Positions 8,901 to 17,750 of a stretch of DNA of 64,000 nucleotides are shown in pieces. The DNA is from Streptomyces coacervatus (GTDB lineage: Bacteria > Actinomycetota > Actinomycetes > Streptomycetales > Streptomycetaceae). Each line of letters begins with the position of its first letter. Positions within the stretch are counted from its first letter, which is position 1. The notes beneath the pieces are model-generated. The model did not search any database. It had not been told where the DNA came from and was given only the letters and a program-made list of their open reading frames with translations. Both the position numbers and the translations under genes were made by a program. The stretch spans positions 62,001-126,000 of the forward strand of contig NZ_JARHTP010000011.1 of assembly GCF_029223485.1 (NCBI RefSeq), in the 5' to 3' direction.

Positions 8901-11900
8901 GAACTGCTTCACCGGGCGGTTCAGCGCGTCGTACTCGGTACGGGAGGTGAAGTCGTCGGCGGTCGCCGTCTCCGCACCGCGCGGAGTGATCACCTTCGTG
9001 GTGTTGCCGACCTGGTCGTACTCGTACTTCGTCGACCGTGTCGTGGTGCCCTCGTGCGGGATCTTGACCTCGGTCTGCTTGCCCCGCTCGTCGTAGGTGA
9101 TCAGGGTCTGGTTGTTCTCGGCGTCCTTGCTGGCGACGACGAGCGAGTCCTTGTCATAGGTGCGCGAGCTGGACTTGCCCAGCGCGTCGGTGACCGTTAC
9201 GGCCCGGTGGTCCAGGTCGTAGGCGGTCTTGCTGGTGTAGTCGGTGGTGTCGGCGGTCGCGTTCTTCTTCGGGTCGACGACCGTGACGAGGTTGCCGACG
9301 TCGTCGTACTCGTAGGAGATCTTGTCTCCGCCGGAGTTGACCACCGAGGTGAGCTGGTAGATCTCGTCGTAGTTGTGGTGGGTGACGTAGTCGGTGGTGT
9401 CCGTCGTCGTCGCCGTGCCCTTGGGCTCGGTCGTCGACTTCAGGTTGCCGACCTTGTCGTACGTGTAGTCGGTCCTGCGCTCCGGGCCGGTCGGGGTGTC
9501 CGTGGGGTCCGTCGACGAGACCATCTGGTCCCCGGAGTCGTACGCCGCCGTCATCACCGCACCGTTGGGAGCGGTGGAGGTGGTGACGTTGTCGTTGGCG
9601 TCGTACGCCGGCGCGGGGGTCGTGATCAGGACACCGGCCGCCTGGTCCTTGGGCACCGTCTTGACCAGCGGACGCCCGTACGTGTCGTACGTCTGCGTGG
9701 TCTTCTTGCCCAGCGCATCGGTGACCTGGGTGACCTGGCCGCGCTCGTCGTAGGCGTAAGTGGTCGCCTTGTTCAGCGCGTCCGTGATGGTGTCCGGGTA
9801 GCCGACCGGCGCGAAATCGCTGTACGTCGTCGGGTTGCCGTCGGCGTCCGTCGCCTTGGTCAGCTCGCCGTAGGAGTCGTAGTCGTACGACGTGGTGTAG
9901 TCACCCGCCGTGGTCGTCGCGACGCCCTTGGGGTCGGTGACCGTCTTCAGGTTGCCGAAGCTGTCGTAGCCGAACTGCCAGGCGCGGCCCTCCGGAGAGG
10001 TCTTACGGAAGAGGTCGGCCGAGAAGCCGTCCGCGCGGGTCTGGTACTCGTACTTCGACGCGTTGACCGGCCACTTGGTGGTGTCCGAGACGCAGGTGGT
10101 CGTCTGGTCGGGCACGCCCGACTTGTTGTTCTCCGCGTCGCGCTTCCAGAGCGGGTAGCCCGTCTTCTGGTCGTAGCAGTACGCGGTCTTGGCGCCGTTG
10201 TCCTCCTCCAGGTACGTGACGTTGTTGTCCGCGTCCCACGACATCTTCGACGTCTGGGACTTGGCATTCGTCGTCTGGACCGGGCGGCCGAAGTCGTCCG
10301 TCACGTACTTCGTGGCGTGCGTCTCGGCATCCGTGACCGTGGTGTCGGTGAACTTGGTGTTCGCGGTGTCGGCCGCGTAGGCGAAGCCGGTGTCACCGTT
10401 GAGACGGTCCGTGATCGTCTTCGTCCACCAGTGGTACTTCGGATCGTCACCGGTCTGCGGCGCGTAGTACGCCAGTTTGGTGTCGTGGCCGCGCGGGTCG
10501 GTGGCCGTCACCAGCTTGACGTTCTTGTTGCCCTGGGTGGCGTCGTAGGTGAACTTGAAGACCTTCGGCTGGGACGAGCCGTCGCCGTCGGTGAACCGAC
10601 CGAGCAGGCCCTTGGTCGTGTAGAAGAAGGAGATCTTGCGGCCCGAGATGTCGGTGACCGACTTCAGGTGGTCGTAGATCTTGGAGTTGGTCAGATTGGT
10701 GCCGGTGACCTTGGCGCCCGTGTCGTCGATGTAGTCGTACGACGCGTCGCCCTTCTTGTAGTAGTCGACCGTGAGGGACTGACGGCCCGCAGGGTCGGTG
10801 ATGTACTGCAGGAACTTGGTCGGCTTGTTGTTGGACTTGCGTTCCTCGTACGTGTACGTCTGCGTGTTGCCGTTCTTGTCGACGGCCGACGTCAGATAGC
10901 CGTCGCAGCCGAAGTAGAACCGCGTGCCGTCCGGCCGCAGCAGCGTCCACGCGTCCGGCACCGGGTCCTTGTCCGGGGTGCAGTCCAGGCCCGTCTTCAT
11001 CGTGATGCGGTAGTGGACGCCCGCAGGGGCCTTCCAACTCCCGTCCGCCTGCTTGGTGAAGACGTGCGTGGTGCCGTCGCCGTCCGGGAGACGGATCTCC
11101 GTCGGGTTCGGGTTCGGGTGGAAGTCCAGCGGTGCGCCGAGGCGGACGGGCCCGGCGAGCTGAGCGGACCAGCCCGCGCCCGAGACGGTGTCGCTCGTGT
11201 CCAGCGAGTTGTACGAGAAGCGCGCGAAGGTCGTTATACCCCGGCCCGGGTTCGTGAACGCGTTGTACGACCACACCGTGTTGCCGGAGGCGAGGTTGTT
11301 CATCACGGTCGAGCCGGCGCCCGTGTTCTTCCCGGTGTACGAGTAGAACTTCTCCAGGCCCAGCGAGTCCGAGGTCGGGTCCTCGACCGCCACGTTCTGC
11401 TTGAGCGGAGGGATCGACGTGTTCGTCACCGACAGCCAGCTGCCGTCGGAGACCTTCTTGACGTCCCAGCCCAGCACGTAGTCCGTGCGCTTGCTGCCCG
11501 AGTCGGAATTGATCGGCGTGGCGACCTGCGCCTGGATCGTCGCCGACTGGCCGGGGTTGAGCGCCGGGATCGCCGTCGACAGCTGGTTGCCGCCGGTCGT
11601 CACGTCCGTGCCGTCCGGGAGCTTCCAGGTGTACGAGAGGACCCGCTCACCGCTCGCCCACGCGGAGCTCGTGGTGTTGGTGACCGTGAAGTTCACCGTG
11701 TAGGTGGAGTTGGGGGTCATGCGGGCCGGGGTCTGCGGCGCGTAGTACGTGTCGTCGGTGGTGGAGTCGACGTAGATCACGCGCAGCAGCGGGCCGAGCT
11801 GCGGGTCGGCGGCCTCCGACGCGAGGAACAGGGTGCGTTCCTGCGGGCCGGTGGTCGTCTCGTCCTTCAGCTTGACCAGGGCGCCGTGGTTGGAGGTCGG

Positions 11901-14618
11901 CGTCTTGATCCAGCCCTGGGTCAGCGAGGTCGCGTCCCACCAGTGGCGGCCCACCTCCGAGACCGAGGCGACGGTGTCCGACACCGTGCCGGAGTAGTCG
12001 CCGCCCGCCGTCGTCCAGGCCGTGCCGGTCGCGGCGTTGTTCCAGGTGGCCTGTGTCTCGTTGAAGTCCTTGTTCAGGCCGTGGAGTTCGTAGATCGCAC
12101 CGTTGGTGCCGGTGGTCGTCTCCGCGCCCCACATGAACAGGCGCGACTCCAGCACGGTGGCCGTGGTCGGGATGCTCGACGTGGTGAACTTCAGGGCGGC
12201 GCGGGCCTTGCCGTAGGTGGTGGAGTTGTTGCCGACCTCCAGCCATTTCTGGCCGACGCCGAAGGAGGAGATGGTGTCCTCGTTCGTGGTCGGCTGGCCG
12301 GAGGACAGGGTGGTGTCCGTGACGCCGGAGGTGCCCTGGATCAGGCGCATGGTGCGGCCGGCCTTCGGGACGCCGACGATGCGGGTCGGGGAGCCGAGGA
12401 GCTGGCCATTCTTGGTCTTCACCGCGAGCTGGTAGTAGTACGACCGGCCGATCTCCACCGAGGAGGAGTCGGGTGTCGGGGTCGCGGTGGTGTCCGTGTA
12501 CGCCGTCGCCGACTTGTCGATCGGGGCCACCAGGGTCGCCGCGGACGGCGTGAACACCTGCTGCGTGGAGCGGTGCAGCTGGTACTCGGCGATGTCGTAG
12601 CCGGAGTCGCCGGTGGTGTTCGTGTACGCCGGCCAGCTCAGCTCCGGGCCGGTGGAGTGCACCACGGTCGGCGAGTCGAGGGCGGTGCCGACCTTGCCGT
12701 ACGTGACCGTGAGGCGGGGGATCGTCGCCGTCTCGCCGCCGTAGTCGCCGTCACCGGACTCGTAGCGGGGGCCGCCGGTCGGGGCGGTGGACGACTCGTC
12801 CGTGGCCTTGAGGACGAAGCCGTTGTTCGTCGACGTGCCGTCGAGCCACTGCTGGACGGTGTCCGTGACCGGGAACTTGTGCCACTGGTTGTACTCGCCG
12901 ACGTTCTTGACGATCGACGCCGGGTTCACCCAGCGCACCGCGTCCGCGACGACCGCGGTGGACGCGGAGGCGGGGCCGTCGCCGAGGACGACCTTGCCGG
13001 TCGTGCCCGCGGAGAAGTTGATCTGCGAGCCGCCGTTCAGGGACGACCACACGCCGCCCGTGCCCGACTGCTGGTTCACCGTGTACGTCGTGGTGCCGTC
13101 CTTGCCGGTCACCGTGTACGGGGCGTTGGTCGCCCGGTCGCTGCCCGCGACGTAGTGCGCGTCGACGCGGTAGGAGGCGGTCTCCGGGAGCTTCGGCTGC
13201 CAGGTGTACGTGTCACCGGCGACCGAGTCCTTGTTGGAGCGGTAGTCGGAGCCGATGCCGGACGAGGAGCTGGTGGAGGGCCAGCTGCCGACGGACGCCG
13301 TGGTGCCCGAGTCCCCGTCGTCCACCTGGACGGTGGTGCCGGACAGCTCGCCGACCAGGGAGCTGGTGTTGGACCAGGTCGCCGTCGACTCGTCCCAGGC
13401 GCCGGTCGCCCGGTAGGCGCCGATGGTGACATCGTTGGCGTTGGTGGTGTGCGCCTGGTCGAAGTACATCTCCAGGCGCGCGGAGTCGATCTTCGTGCCC
13501 GAGGGGATCTCGCTCAGCGGGAACTTGATCAGTGAGCGGGCGGTGCCCGTGTCGGTCTTGCCCGCCGACAGCTTCCAGGTCGTGTTGAAGTTCGTCGACG
13601 CCTGGTCCGAGAGGACCATCGTGTCCTGGGAGTCGGTCGGCGAGGGCGCGATGGTGATCGTCGGGTCGATGACGACCGGGTACTGGCGCTCCTTGGCCGC
13701 CAGCCACTTGGTGTCCGGGGTGACCGTCAGCTTCCAGGACCTGCCGTCCCGGGTGAGCTTCTGGGTGACCCTGGTGCTGTAGGTCTTCCCGAAGACCGAC
13801 CTGTCGGCCTTCTTCGCGTCCGTCATGTACGGCGCGGGGATGACAAGTTCGGGCGTGTGCGGCAGTTCGCCGTACAGCGCGATCGAGCCGTCCCGCCGGG
13901 CCTTCGGGGTGAGACCGTGCGTGTCCAGCGTGAAGGTGAACTTCAGCGGGGCGGCGGGGCGTTCGGAGAGGGTGATGTTCTCCTTCACCCGGCCGGGGCC
14001 GACGGCGTACTGCAGGTCGGCGCCCTGTGTCGCATCCTTGTACGTGACGGTGGAGCCCTTGGCCGTCGGCTTCAGGTCGCGGCTCGCACCGTCGAGGCCG
14101 AGGCTGACGGAGCGGCCGTCGGGCGACTGGAAGCGGACCAGCCGGTCACTGCCCCCGCCGAACCAACTGCGGCCGTTGTTCGTGGTGTTGGCGAACTCGT
14201 AGCCCTTGGTCCTCGACTTCCGGACCGAGGTGTCGATGGGCTTCCAGGACCTGGTCCCGGCGTCCCGGTACGAGGTCGGCAGCGCGGACAGCTCCGCCTG
14301 CACCTGGCCGTCCGACAACTGCCAGAAGCGGGCACTCGCCGTGCGCCTGCTCTTCAACTCCTTGACCCGGTGGGCCTTGGGCGCCTTCTTGCCCCTCGGC
14401 AGTTTCTGCCGGTCGGCCACGTCCAGCTCGTCGTGGGACGGCGGCTTGTCGAGCTTCGGGCCGTCGTCGTCGGAGAACCAGCCCTTGACCGTGTCGACGA
14501 TTCCCTTGCCGCCACCTCCCCCGGAATCCGAGGCGGCATAGGCCATCTGCGGCAATGCAGTTGTCACTACCGCAGACACGACAAGGCAGGAGATTGCTCT
14601 CCCGTATCGGACTTTCAC
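5982..14618 (-). CDS. Secreted RHS/YD-repeat polymorphic toxin with C-terminal nuclease domain
   Basis: About 2878 residues. GTG at 14618 is chosen because AAAGGG lies 9 nt upstream; the TTG two codons earlier is too close to it. A signal peptide ends at about residue 28 (ALPQMAYA). Then follow a DNRLRE-type beta domain (around 320-420), a golvesin/Xly-type carbohydrate-binding-like domain (around 425-570), a second DNRLRE region (around 755-950), many YD repeats (about 1250-2550) interrupted by a second golvesin-like domain (around 2020-2155), and the RHS core motif (NPYRYNGKRWDAQSGTYDMG) near 2570. A hydrophobic stretch and an EPEPEPEPAP linker lead to the toxin tip. The tip (FHRSHILGDKMGG ... 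ENLFTGFGRQNTSGM) looks like a DNA/RNA non-specific endonuclease of the NS_2 type. RHS shells encapsulate such tips for contact-dependent competition. The SUKH gene overlaps its stop. Confidence 0.9.
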   Translation of the reverse strand: MKVRYGRAISCLVVSAVVTTALPQMAYAASDSGGGGGKGIVDTVKGWFSDDDGPKLDKPPSHDELDVADRQKLPRGKKAPKAHRVKELKSRRTASARFWQLSDGQVQAELSALPTSYRDAGTRSWKPIDTSVRKSRTKGYEFANTTNNGRSWFGGGSDRLVRFQSPDGRSVSLGLDGASRDLKPTAKGSTVTYKDATQGADLQYAVGPGRVKENITLSERPAAPLKFTFTLDTHGLTPKARRDGSIALYGELPHTPELVIPAPYMTDAKKADRSVFGKTYSTRVTQKLTRDGRSWKLTVTPDTKWLAAKERQYPVVIDPTITIAPSPTDSQDTMVLSDQASTNFNTTWKLSAGKTDTGTARSLIKFPLSEIPSGTKIDSARLEMYFDQAHTTNANDVTIGAYRATGAWDESTATWSNTSSLVGELSGTTVQVDDGDSGTTASVGSWPSTSSSSGIGSDYRSNKDSVAGDTYTWQPKLPETASYRVDAHYVAGSDRATNAPYTVTGKDGTTTYTVNQQSGTGGVWSSLNGGSQINFSAGTTGKVVLGDGPASASTAVVADAVRWVNPASIVKNVGEYNQWHKFPVTDTVQQWLDGTSTNNGFVLKATDESSTAPTGGPRYESGDGDYGGETATIPRLTVTYGKVGTALDSPTVVHSTGPELSWPAYTNTTGDSGYDIAEYQLHRSTQQVFTPSAATLVAPIDKSATAYTDTTATPTPDSSSVEIGRSYYYQLAVKTKNGQLLGSPTRIVGVPKAGRTMRLIQGTSGVTDTTLSSGQPTTNEDTISSFGVGQKWLEVGNNSTTYGKARAALKFTTSSIPTTATVLESRLFMWGAETTTGTNGAIYELHGLNKDFNETQATWNNAATGTAWTTAGGDYSGTVSDTVASVSEVGRHWWDATSLTQGWIKTPTSNHGALVKLKDETTTGPQERTLFLASEAADPQLGPLLRVIYVDSTTDDTYYAPQTPARMTPNSTYTVNFTVTNTTSSAWASGERVLSYTWKLPDGTDVTTGGNQLSTAIPALNPGQSATIQAQVATPINSDSGSKRTDYVLGWDVKKVSDGSWLSVTNTSIPPLKQNVAVEDPTSDSLGLEKFYSYTGKNTGAGSTVMNNLASGNTVWSYNAFTNPGRGITTFARFSYNSLDTSDTVSGAGWSAQLAGPVRLGAPLDFHPNPNPTEIRLPDGDGTTHVFTKQADGSWKAPAGVHYRITMKTGLDCTPDKDPVPDAWTLLRPDGTRFYFGCDGYLTSAVDKNGNTQTYTYEERKSNNKPTKFLQYITDPAGRQSLTVDYYKKGDASYDYIDDTGAKVTGTNLTNSKIYDHLKSVTDISGRKISFFYTTKGLLGRFTDGDGSSQPKVFKFTYDATQGNKNVKLVTATDPRGHDTKLAYYAPQTGDDPKYHWWTKTITDRLNGDTGFAYAADTANTKFTDTTVTDAETHATKYVTDDFGRPVQTTNAKSQTSKMSWDADNNVTYLEEDNGAKTAYCYDQKTGYPLWKRDAENNKSGVPDQTTTCVSDTTKWPVNASKYEYQTRADGFSADLFRKTSPEGRAWQFGYDSFGNLKTVTDPKGVATTTAGDYTTSYDYDSYGELTKATDADGNPTTYSDFAPVGYPDTITDALNKATTYAYDERGQVTQVTDALGKKTTQTYDTYGRPLVKTVPKDQAAGVLITTPAPAYDANDNVTTSTAPNGAVMTAAYDSGDQMVSSTDPTDTPTGPERRTDYTYDKVGNLKSTTEPKGTATTTDTTDYVTHHNYDEIYQLTSVVNSGGDKISYEYDDVGNLVTVVDPKKNATADTTDYTSKTAYDLDHRAVTVTDALGKSSSRTYDKDSLVVASKDAENNQTLITYDERGKQTEVKIPHEGTTTRSTKYEYDQVGNTTKVITPRGAETATADDFTSRTEYDALNRPVKQFQPYDPADGRYNDPNVYTETSYDAVGRVSKTSMPPSEGQTVRSDTTYSYFDNGWTKSSTDPWDIVTTYDYNELGRQTARTLTSAGGSSNRTMSWSFYPDGKLKSKTDDGVPVGSAVPLVDNSDTQNTSSTGTWTHASLPGQQGYDHQVHAAGTGTDSFTWTLNIPKDGTYTAYVKYPQVSGAATTAKYTVTKSDGTTTDVIRDQNTAPGTWVSLGSFTLTQGNAAKLQLFQNSAGAVVADGVKLVRDNSADTDNEKHSFAYAYDVNGNLTSIDDTSPGAQIDAYTIAYTGLDQIQKVTEALAGQEKKSTSYTYDANSQPETVTHPDQFSRYTYDARDLTDTISVGKSPTDTSPKVTSYTYTDRGQVLRETKNNGNTVDNTYFLDGVLKTTAEKKADGTLVASHIYTYDANGNQTQDVARKMNADNHSAYLDSTTNDTYDPVDRLKQSVKTGNGASTDTYVHDDNSNVVSQTVEGTSTAFTYDRNRLQSASVAGTAFQYNYDPFGRQESVTSNGTVVGRSVYDGFDHVVESQKMDGTGAMKSTKYTFDPLDRTLSKTADGKTTDYEYLGLSGEVLDEKVAGQLSKSFQYSPWGERLSQVKQNTDGTTEDTYYGYNNHTDVETLTDKNGDTKATYGYTAYGSDDTSEFTGIDKPDAQNPTKEDYNPYRYNGKRWDAQSGTYDMGFRDYSPGLNRFTTRDMYTGALADMGLGADPFTGNRYAFGGGNPVSNVEMDGHFFGIDDAIEGAAAVVVVVAVVAYAAATDKDVSDSLNSAFDSITSSIQDLFNSDDEPEPEPEPAPRSRPGPLPGDSNNKQRCDSEPKSSRFQYQPLDGEGRSQGATALICPSDYKPKGAKRSTSSKVDVYGFPDPAQNKDLNGDPIFHRSHILGDKMGGDWVSENLFTGFGRQNTSGMRRCETKMEKQLAAGKWVQYTGKLNYSHSTGIPDSITMSAYTEDGPLFTNVVVQNSMDWQTTC

Positions 14619-14852
14619 GTCCAATGCCCTTTCGTAGGCGGCGCCCCCGGAATGCGGGCACGCCGAACTTCCGGACGGGGGTCCCGGCCGGATTCTTTGA
14701 AGTTGCTTTGTGGCGGCCCGAGTTGTAATCAGGCAACCGGATCGGTGTCAACAGCAGGCAGTAATCGGACAGTTGATGGTTCGTCCGTTTCCTCCGCCCG
14801 CTGGCCTGTGCGTCTTCTGTGCGCTATAAACCCGGCTTCGTAATGCCTCTCA

Positions 14853-15335
14853 ATGCCTCCGAGCCGAAAGCCGAAGCCGATGCCATCGACCGAAAAGGAA
14901 TCCACCGCGGGCCTGGACCGGCGTGGGCTGGGCATCGCCGCGGCCGTGGTCGCGGCCTGCGGCGGGCTCGTCCTGTACGGCGTCCTGAACACACCGGACG
15001 CACCGAAGAAGCCGGACGTCCCGACGGCCGCCGTCACCTACGAGGTGACCGGCGAGGGCAAGGCGGACATCAGCTACGAGTCGGGCGGCAAACAGGCCTC
15101 GGTCGCCCGTGCGGCACAGCTGCCGTGGCGGAGGACGGTGCGCGTGCCCCTCGGCCACGCGCCCCTCGTCGCCATCACGCTCGGCGAGAAGGGCGGCCGG
15201 GCCGGCTGCTCCCTCGCCGTCGACGGCAGGCATGTACAGGCCGCCTCCGCCTACGGGCGGTACGGGCGCGCCACCTGCCAGAGCGAGCCGGCCTCGCCCG
15301 AGGCTGCGGCGACGGCGACGGCGACCGCCGAGTGA
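14853..15335 (+). CDS. MmpS-like membrane-anchored protein
   Basis: 160 residues from ATG 14853 (ATG 14880 is an alternative). A short cytoplasmic part and one membrane anchor (GLGIAAAVVAACGGLVLYGV) precede an exported domain with the MmpS pattern: YEVTGEGKADISYES, then QLPWRRTVRV, then a cysteine pair (GCSLAVDG ... RATCQS). MmpS proteins are accessory to MMPL exporters in mycobacteria; no mmpL is adjacent here, although one MMPL gene lies at 37983-40394. It is divergent from the RHS toxin. Confidence 0.65.
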   Translation: MPPSRKPKPMPSTEKESTAGLDRRGLGIAAAVVAACGGLVLYGVLNTPDAPKKPDVPTAAVTYEVTGEGKADISYESGGKQASVARAAQLPWRRTVRVPLGHAPLVAITLGEKGGRAGCSLAVDGRHVQAASAYGRYGRATCQSEPASPEAAATATATAE

Positions 15336-15366
15336 CGTTTGGCCAGAGCAGAACGCTGTGTGTAAG

Positions 15367-15392
15367 TGCCACCTGCTGTGACAGGTGTGGCA
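15367..15392. repeat. Imperfect inverted repeat before the amidase gene
   Basis: TGCCACCTG (15367-15375) pairs with CAGGTGTGGCA (15382-15392) with one extra base in the right arm. It may terminate the MmpS-like transcript, or be an operator for the amidase gene 70-90 nt downstream. A CTAGGGGTGGGG stretch follows it. Confidence 0.45.
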
Positions 15393-15460
15393 GTCATGGT
15401 CTTTTTCTAGGGGTGGGGTAGTTGAGTCCTCGCGGTACGCGTGCGTACAGACCGCTGAGC

Positions 15461-17731
15461 ATGAAGAGACGGGCGTGGCTGACGATCGGGGCGGTGGTCC
15501 TGGGCGGCGGTGGCGTGGTGACGTACGCGGTCGCCAGTCCGTCCTCCGGCCACGGGACCGAGGGACAGGCCAAGCGGCCGGTGAGGGTCTGGGACCTGGC
15601 GCTGCAGAGCGCCGGGAGCGGCAAGCGGGAGCTGCCGCGCACGGAGACCAAGCAGTTCTCGATGCTGGGCGTCTCCTGGACGGGCGCCACCAAGCGGCTG
15701 CACGGGACGGCCCAGGTGCGCACCCGCGACGCCGGGACCGGCAAGTGGACCGACTGGCAGAACCTTGAGGCGAACGTCGACCCGCTTCAGGACCCGGAGG
15801 CCGGCGCCGACGCGCGCGGTGCGTCCGAGCCGCTGTGGGTCGGCCCCTCCGACGGTGTCCAGGTCCAGGTCGTCCACAAGGACGGCTCCACGAGCTCCGG
15901 TCTGCCCAAGGGGCTGGAGGTCAACCTGGTCGACCCCGGGGTGGCGACCGCCGCGGAGCAGAAGCAGGCCGAGCCGGCCGCGTTCGTGGCGGACGTGACC
16001 CCCAGCGACAGCGCGTCGCCGACCGACTCCGTGACGCCCACCGACTCGGTGACGCCCAGCGACTCCGCGTCCCCGAGCGACAGCGCCACGGCCTCGCCCA
16101 CGGACAGCACCTCGGCGTCCCCGAGCGACTCGGCGTCCGCTTCGGCCTCGCCCTCGACGTCGAGCAGCACGTCCCCGAGCCCGACGGCCACCACGCCCAC
16201 CGCGCCGCCGTCGACCGTGCCCGAGCCGCCGATCGTCTCGCGCGCCGGCTGGGGCGCCGACGAGTCGCTGAGCCCCGACCCGTCGGACTACAACGCCGAT
16301 GTGAAGGCCGTCTTCGTGCACCACACGGACGGCACGAACGACTACTCCTGCGCGGACTCGGCGTCGATCGTGCGGGGCATCTACGCGTACCACACGCAGA
16401 CCAACGGCTGGAACGACATCGGCTACAACTTCCTGGTCGACAAGTGCGGCACGATCTTCGAGGGCCGCAAGGGCGGCGTCGACCTGCCGGTGCTCGGCGC
16501 CCACACTTACGGCTGGAACCGCGAGTCGGCGGGCATCGCGGTGCTCGGTGACTACACCACCACCGGCGCCACCGACGCGGCCCTGGAGTCGGTCGCGCGC
16601 ATAGCCGCCTGGAAGCTCGGCCAGTACAACGCCGACCCCGCCACCACCGTGCAGCTCAAGGCGGGCGCGACCCAGACGAACTACTTCGGCACCAGCTTCA
16701 CCGCCGGCAGCTCGTACACCTTCAACCGGGTCTCCGGCCACCGCGACGGCTACAACACCCAGTGCCCGGGCAGCTCGCTCTACGCCCAGCTGCCCACCGT
16801 CCGCGCCTGGGCGTCGGGCCCGGTGCAGGGCCTGAAGCTGACCTCGCTGTCCGGTGCGGGCCTGTCCGGCTCGACGTACTACACCAAGGGCGCCGTCACG
16901 GCGAAGTGGTCGACGACCACGCCGGGTTCGCTGATCTCCAAGTTCGAGCTGCTGGTGGACGGCAAGGTCGCCGCCACCGCCTCGGGCACGTCCACCTCGG
17001 TCGGCACGACCCTCGCCGCGGGCACCCACACCGTCGCCGTACGGGCCGTGCACCAGTCCGGCAAGACCACGACGACCGCCGCCGTGAACGTCGTCGCGGA
17101 GACGACCGCACCGACCTTCACCACCGCCCCGAAGCTCTCCCTGCGCACCGGCACGGTCAACACCACCGCCGTCCCGGTCACCCTCGGCTGGAAGGCGGCC
17201 GACAACGCCGCCCTGAAGTCGGTGAGCCTGCTGACCCCGACGACGGCCACCTTCGGCCCGACCACCACCAGCTCCAGCCGCACCGCGGGCTCCGGCACGG
17301 CGAGCACCTGGTCGATGAAGGCGTACGACTACGCGGGCAACACCGGTACGTCGTCCGCGTCCTTCACCCCGGTGATCCTGCAGGAGACCTCGGCCACCAA
17401 GTCCGGCAGCTGGACGGCCCGTTCGTCCACCAGCTACCTGGGCGGGAAGTCGTACTCCAGCGGCTCGAAGGGCGCGAGCCTGACGTGGACCTTCACGGGC
17501 CGGTCCGCCTCCTGGGTGGTGTCCCGGGCGTCCACCTCCGGCCAGGCGTACGTCTACGTCGACGGCGTCAAGGTCACGACGGTCGACCTGATGTCGTCAA
17601 CGACCCAGTACCGCCAGGCGATCTGGACGAAGACCTGGTCCAGCAGCGCCAAGCACACCGTGAAGATCGTGGTGGTCGGCACCAGCGGCCGCCCGACGGT
17701 CACGACGGACGGCCTCGTCTACATCAAGTAG
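15461..17731 (+). CDS. Secreted PGRP-type N-acetylmuramoyl-L-alanine amidase
   Basis: 756 residues from ATG 15461, which gives a clean MKRR n-region and signal anchor; TTG at 15422, after a GGGG stretch, would add 13 residues. The order is: signal; beta-rich N-terminal domain (SWTGATKRLHGTAQVRTRD); a linker of Ser/Thr/Asp/Pro repeats (about 180-250, PSDSASPTDSVTPTDS); the amidase_2/PGRP domain (about 255-455); and two Ig-like or beta-sandwich segments to the end. Zinc ligands are visible as VHHTDG (near 283) and SGHRDGYNTQCPG (near 426), with the cysteine in the usual third position. It should cleave the bond between MurNAc and the stem peptide outside the cell. Confidence 0.88.
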   Translation: MKRRAWLTIGAVVLGGGGVVTYAVASPSSGHGTEGQAKRPVRVWDLALQSAGSGKRELPRTETKQFSMLGVSWTGATKRLHGTAQVRTRDAGTGKWTDWQNLEANVDPLQDPEAGADARGASEPLWVGPSDGVQVQVVHKDGSTSSGLPKGLEVNLVDPGVATAAEQKQAEPAAFVADVTPSDSASPTDSVTPTDSVTPSDSASPSDSATASPTDSTSASPSDSASASASPSTSSSTSPSPTATTPTAPPSTVPEPPIVSRAGWGADESLSPDPSDYNADVKAVFVHHTDGTNDYSCADSASIVRGIYAYHTQTNGWNDIGYNFLVDKCGTIFEGRKGGVDLPVLGAHTYGWNRESAGIAVLGDYTTTGATDAALESVARIAAWKLGQYNADPATTVQLKAGATQTNYFGTSFTAGSSYTFNRVSGHRDGYNTQCPGSSLYAQLPTVRAWASGPVQGLKLTSLSGAGLSGSTYYTKGAVTAKWSTTTPGSLISKFELLVDGKVAATASGTSTSVGTTLAAGTHTVAVRAVHQSGKTTTTAAVNVVAETTAPTFTTAPKLSLRTGTVNTTAVPVTLGWKAADNAALKSVSLLTPTTATFGPTTTSSSRTAGSGTASTWSMKAYDYAGNTGTSSASFTPVILQETSATKSGSWTARSSTSYLGGKSYSSGSKGASLTWTFTGRSASWVVSRASTSGQAYVYVDGVKVTTVDLMSSTTQYRQAIWTKTWSSSAKHTVKIVVVGTSGRPTVTTDGLVYIK

Positions 17732-17750
17732 GTCGACATCAAGTAGCCGC

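Noticed and set aside
6950..10900. Apparent DNA repeats in the RHS gene
   Set aside because: They reflect degenerate YD peptide repeats in coding sequence, not a separate DNA repeat or CRISPR array; spacing and sequence are not constant.
6702..13535. A 2277-codon open frame on the plus strand opposite the RHS toxin gene
   Set aside because: It is rich in Val, Gly, Arg and Asp without any domain pattern, as expected opposite a long high-GC coding sequence; the minus-strand frame has signal peptide, YD repeats and a nuclease tip.
16000..16215. Short tandem repeats in the amidase gene as a mobile or regulatory repeat
   Set aside because: They encode a Ser/Thr/Asp/Pro linker typical of secreted streptomycete enzymes.
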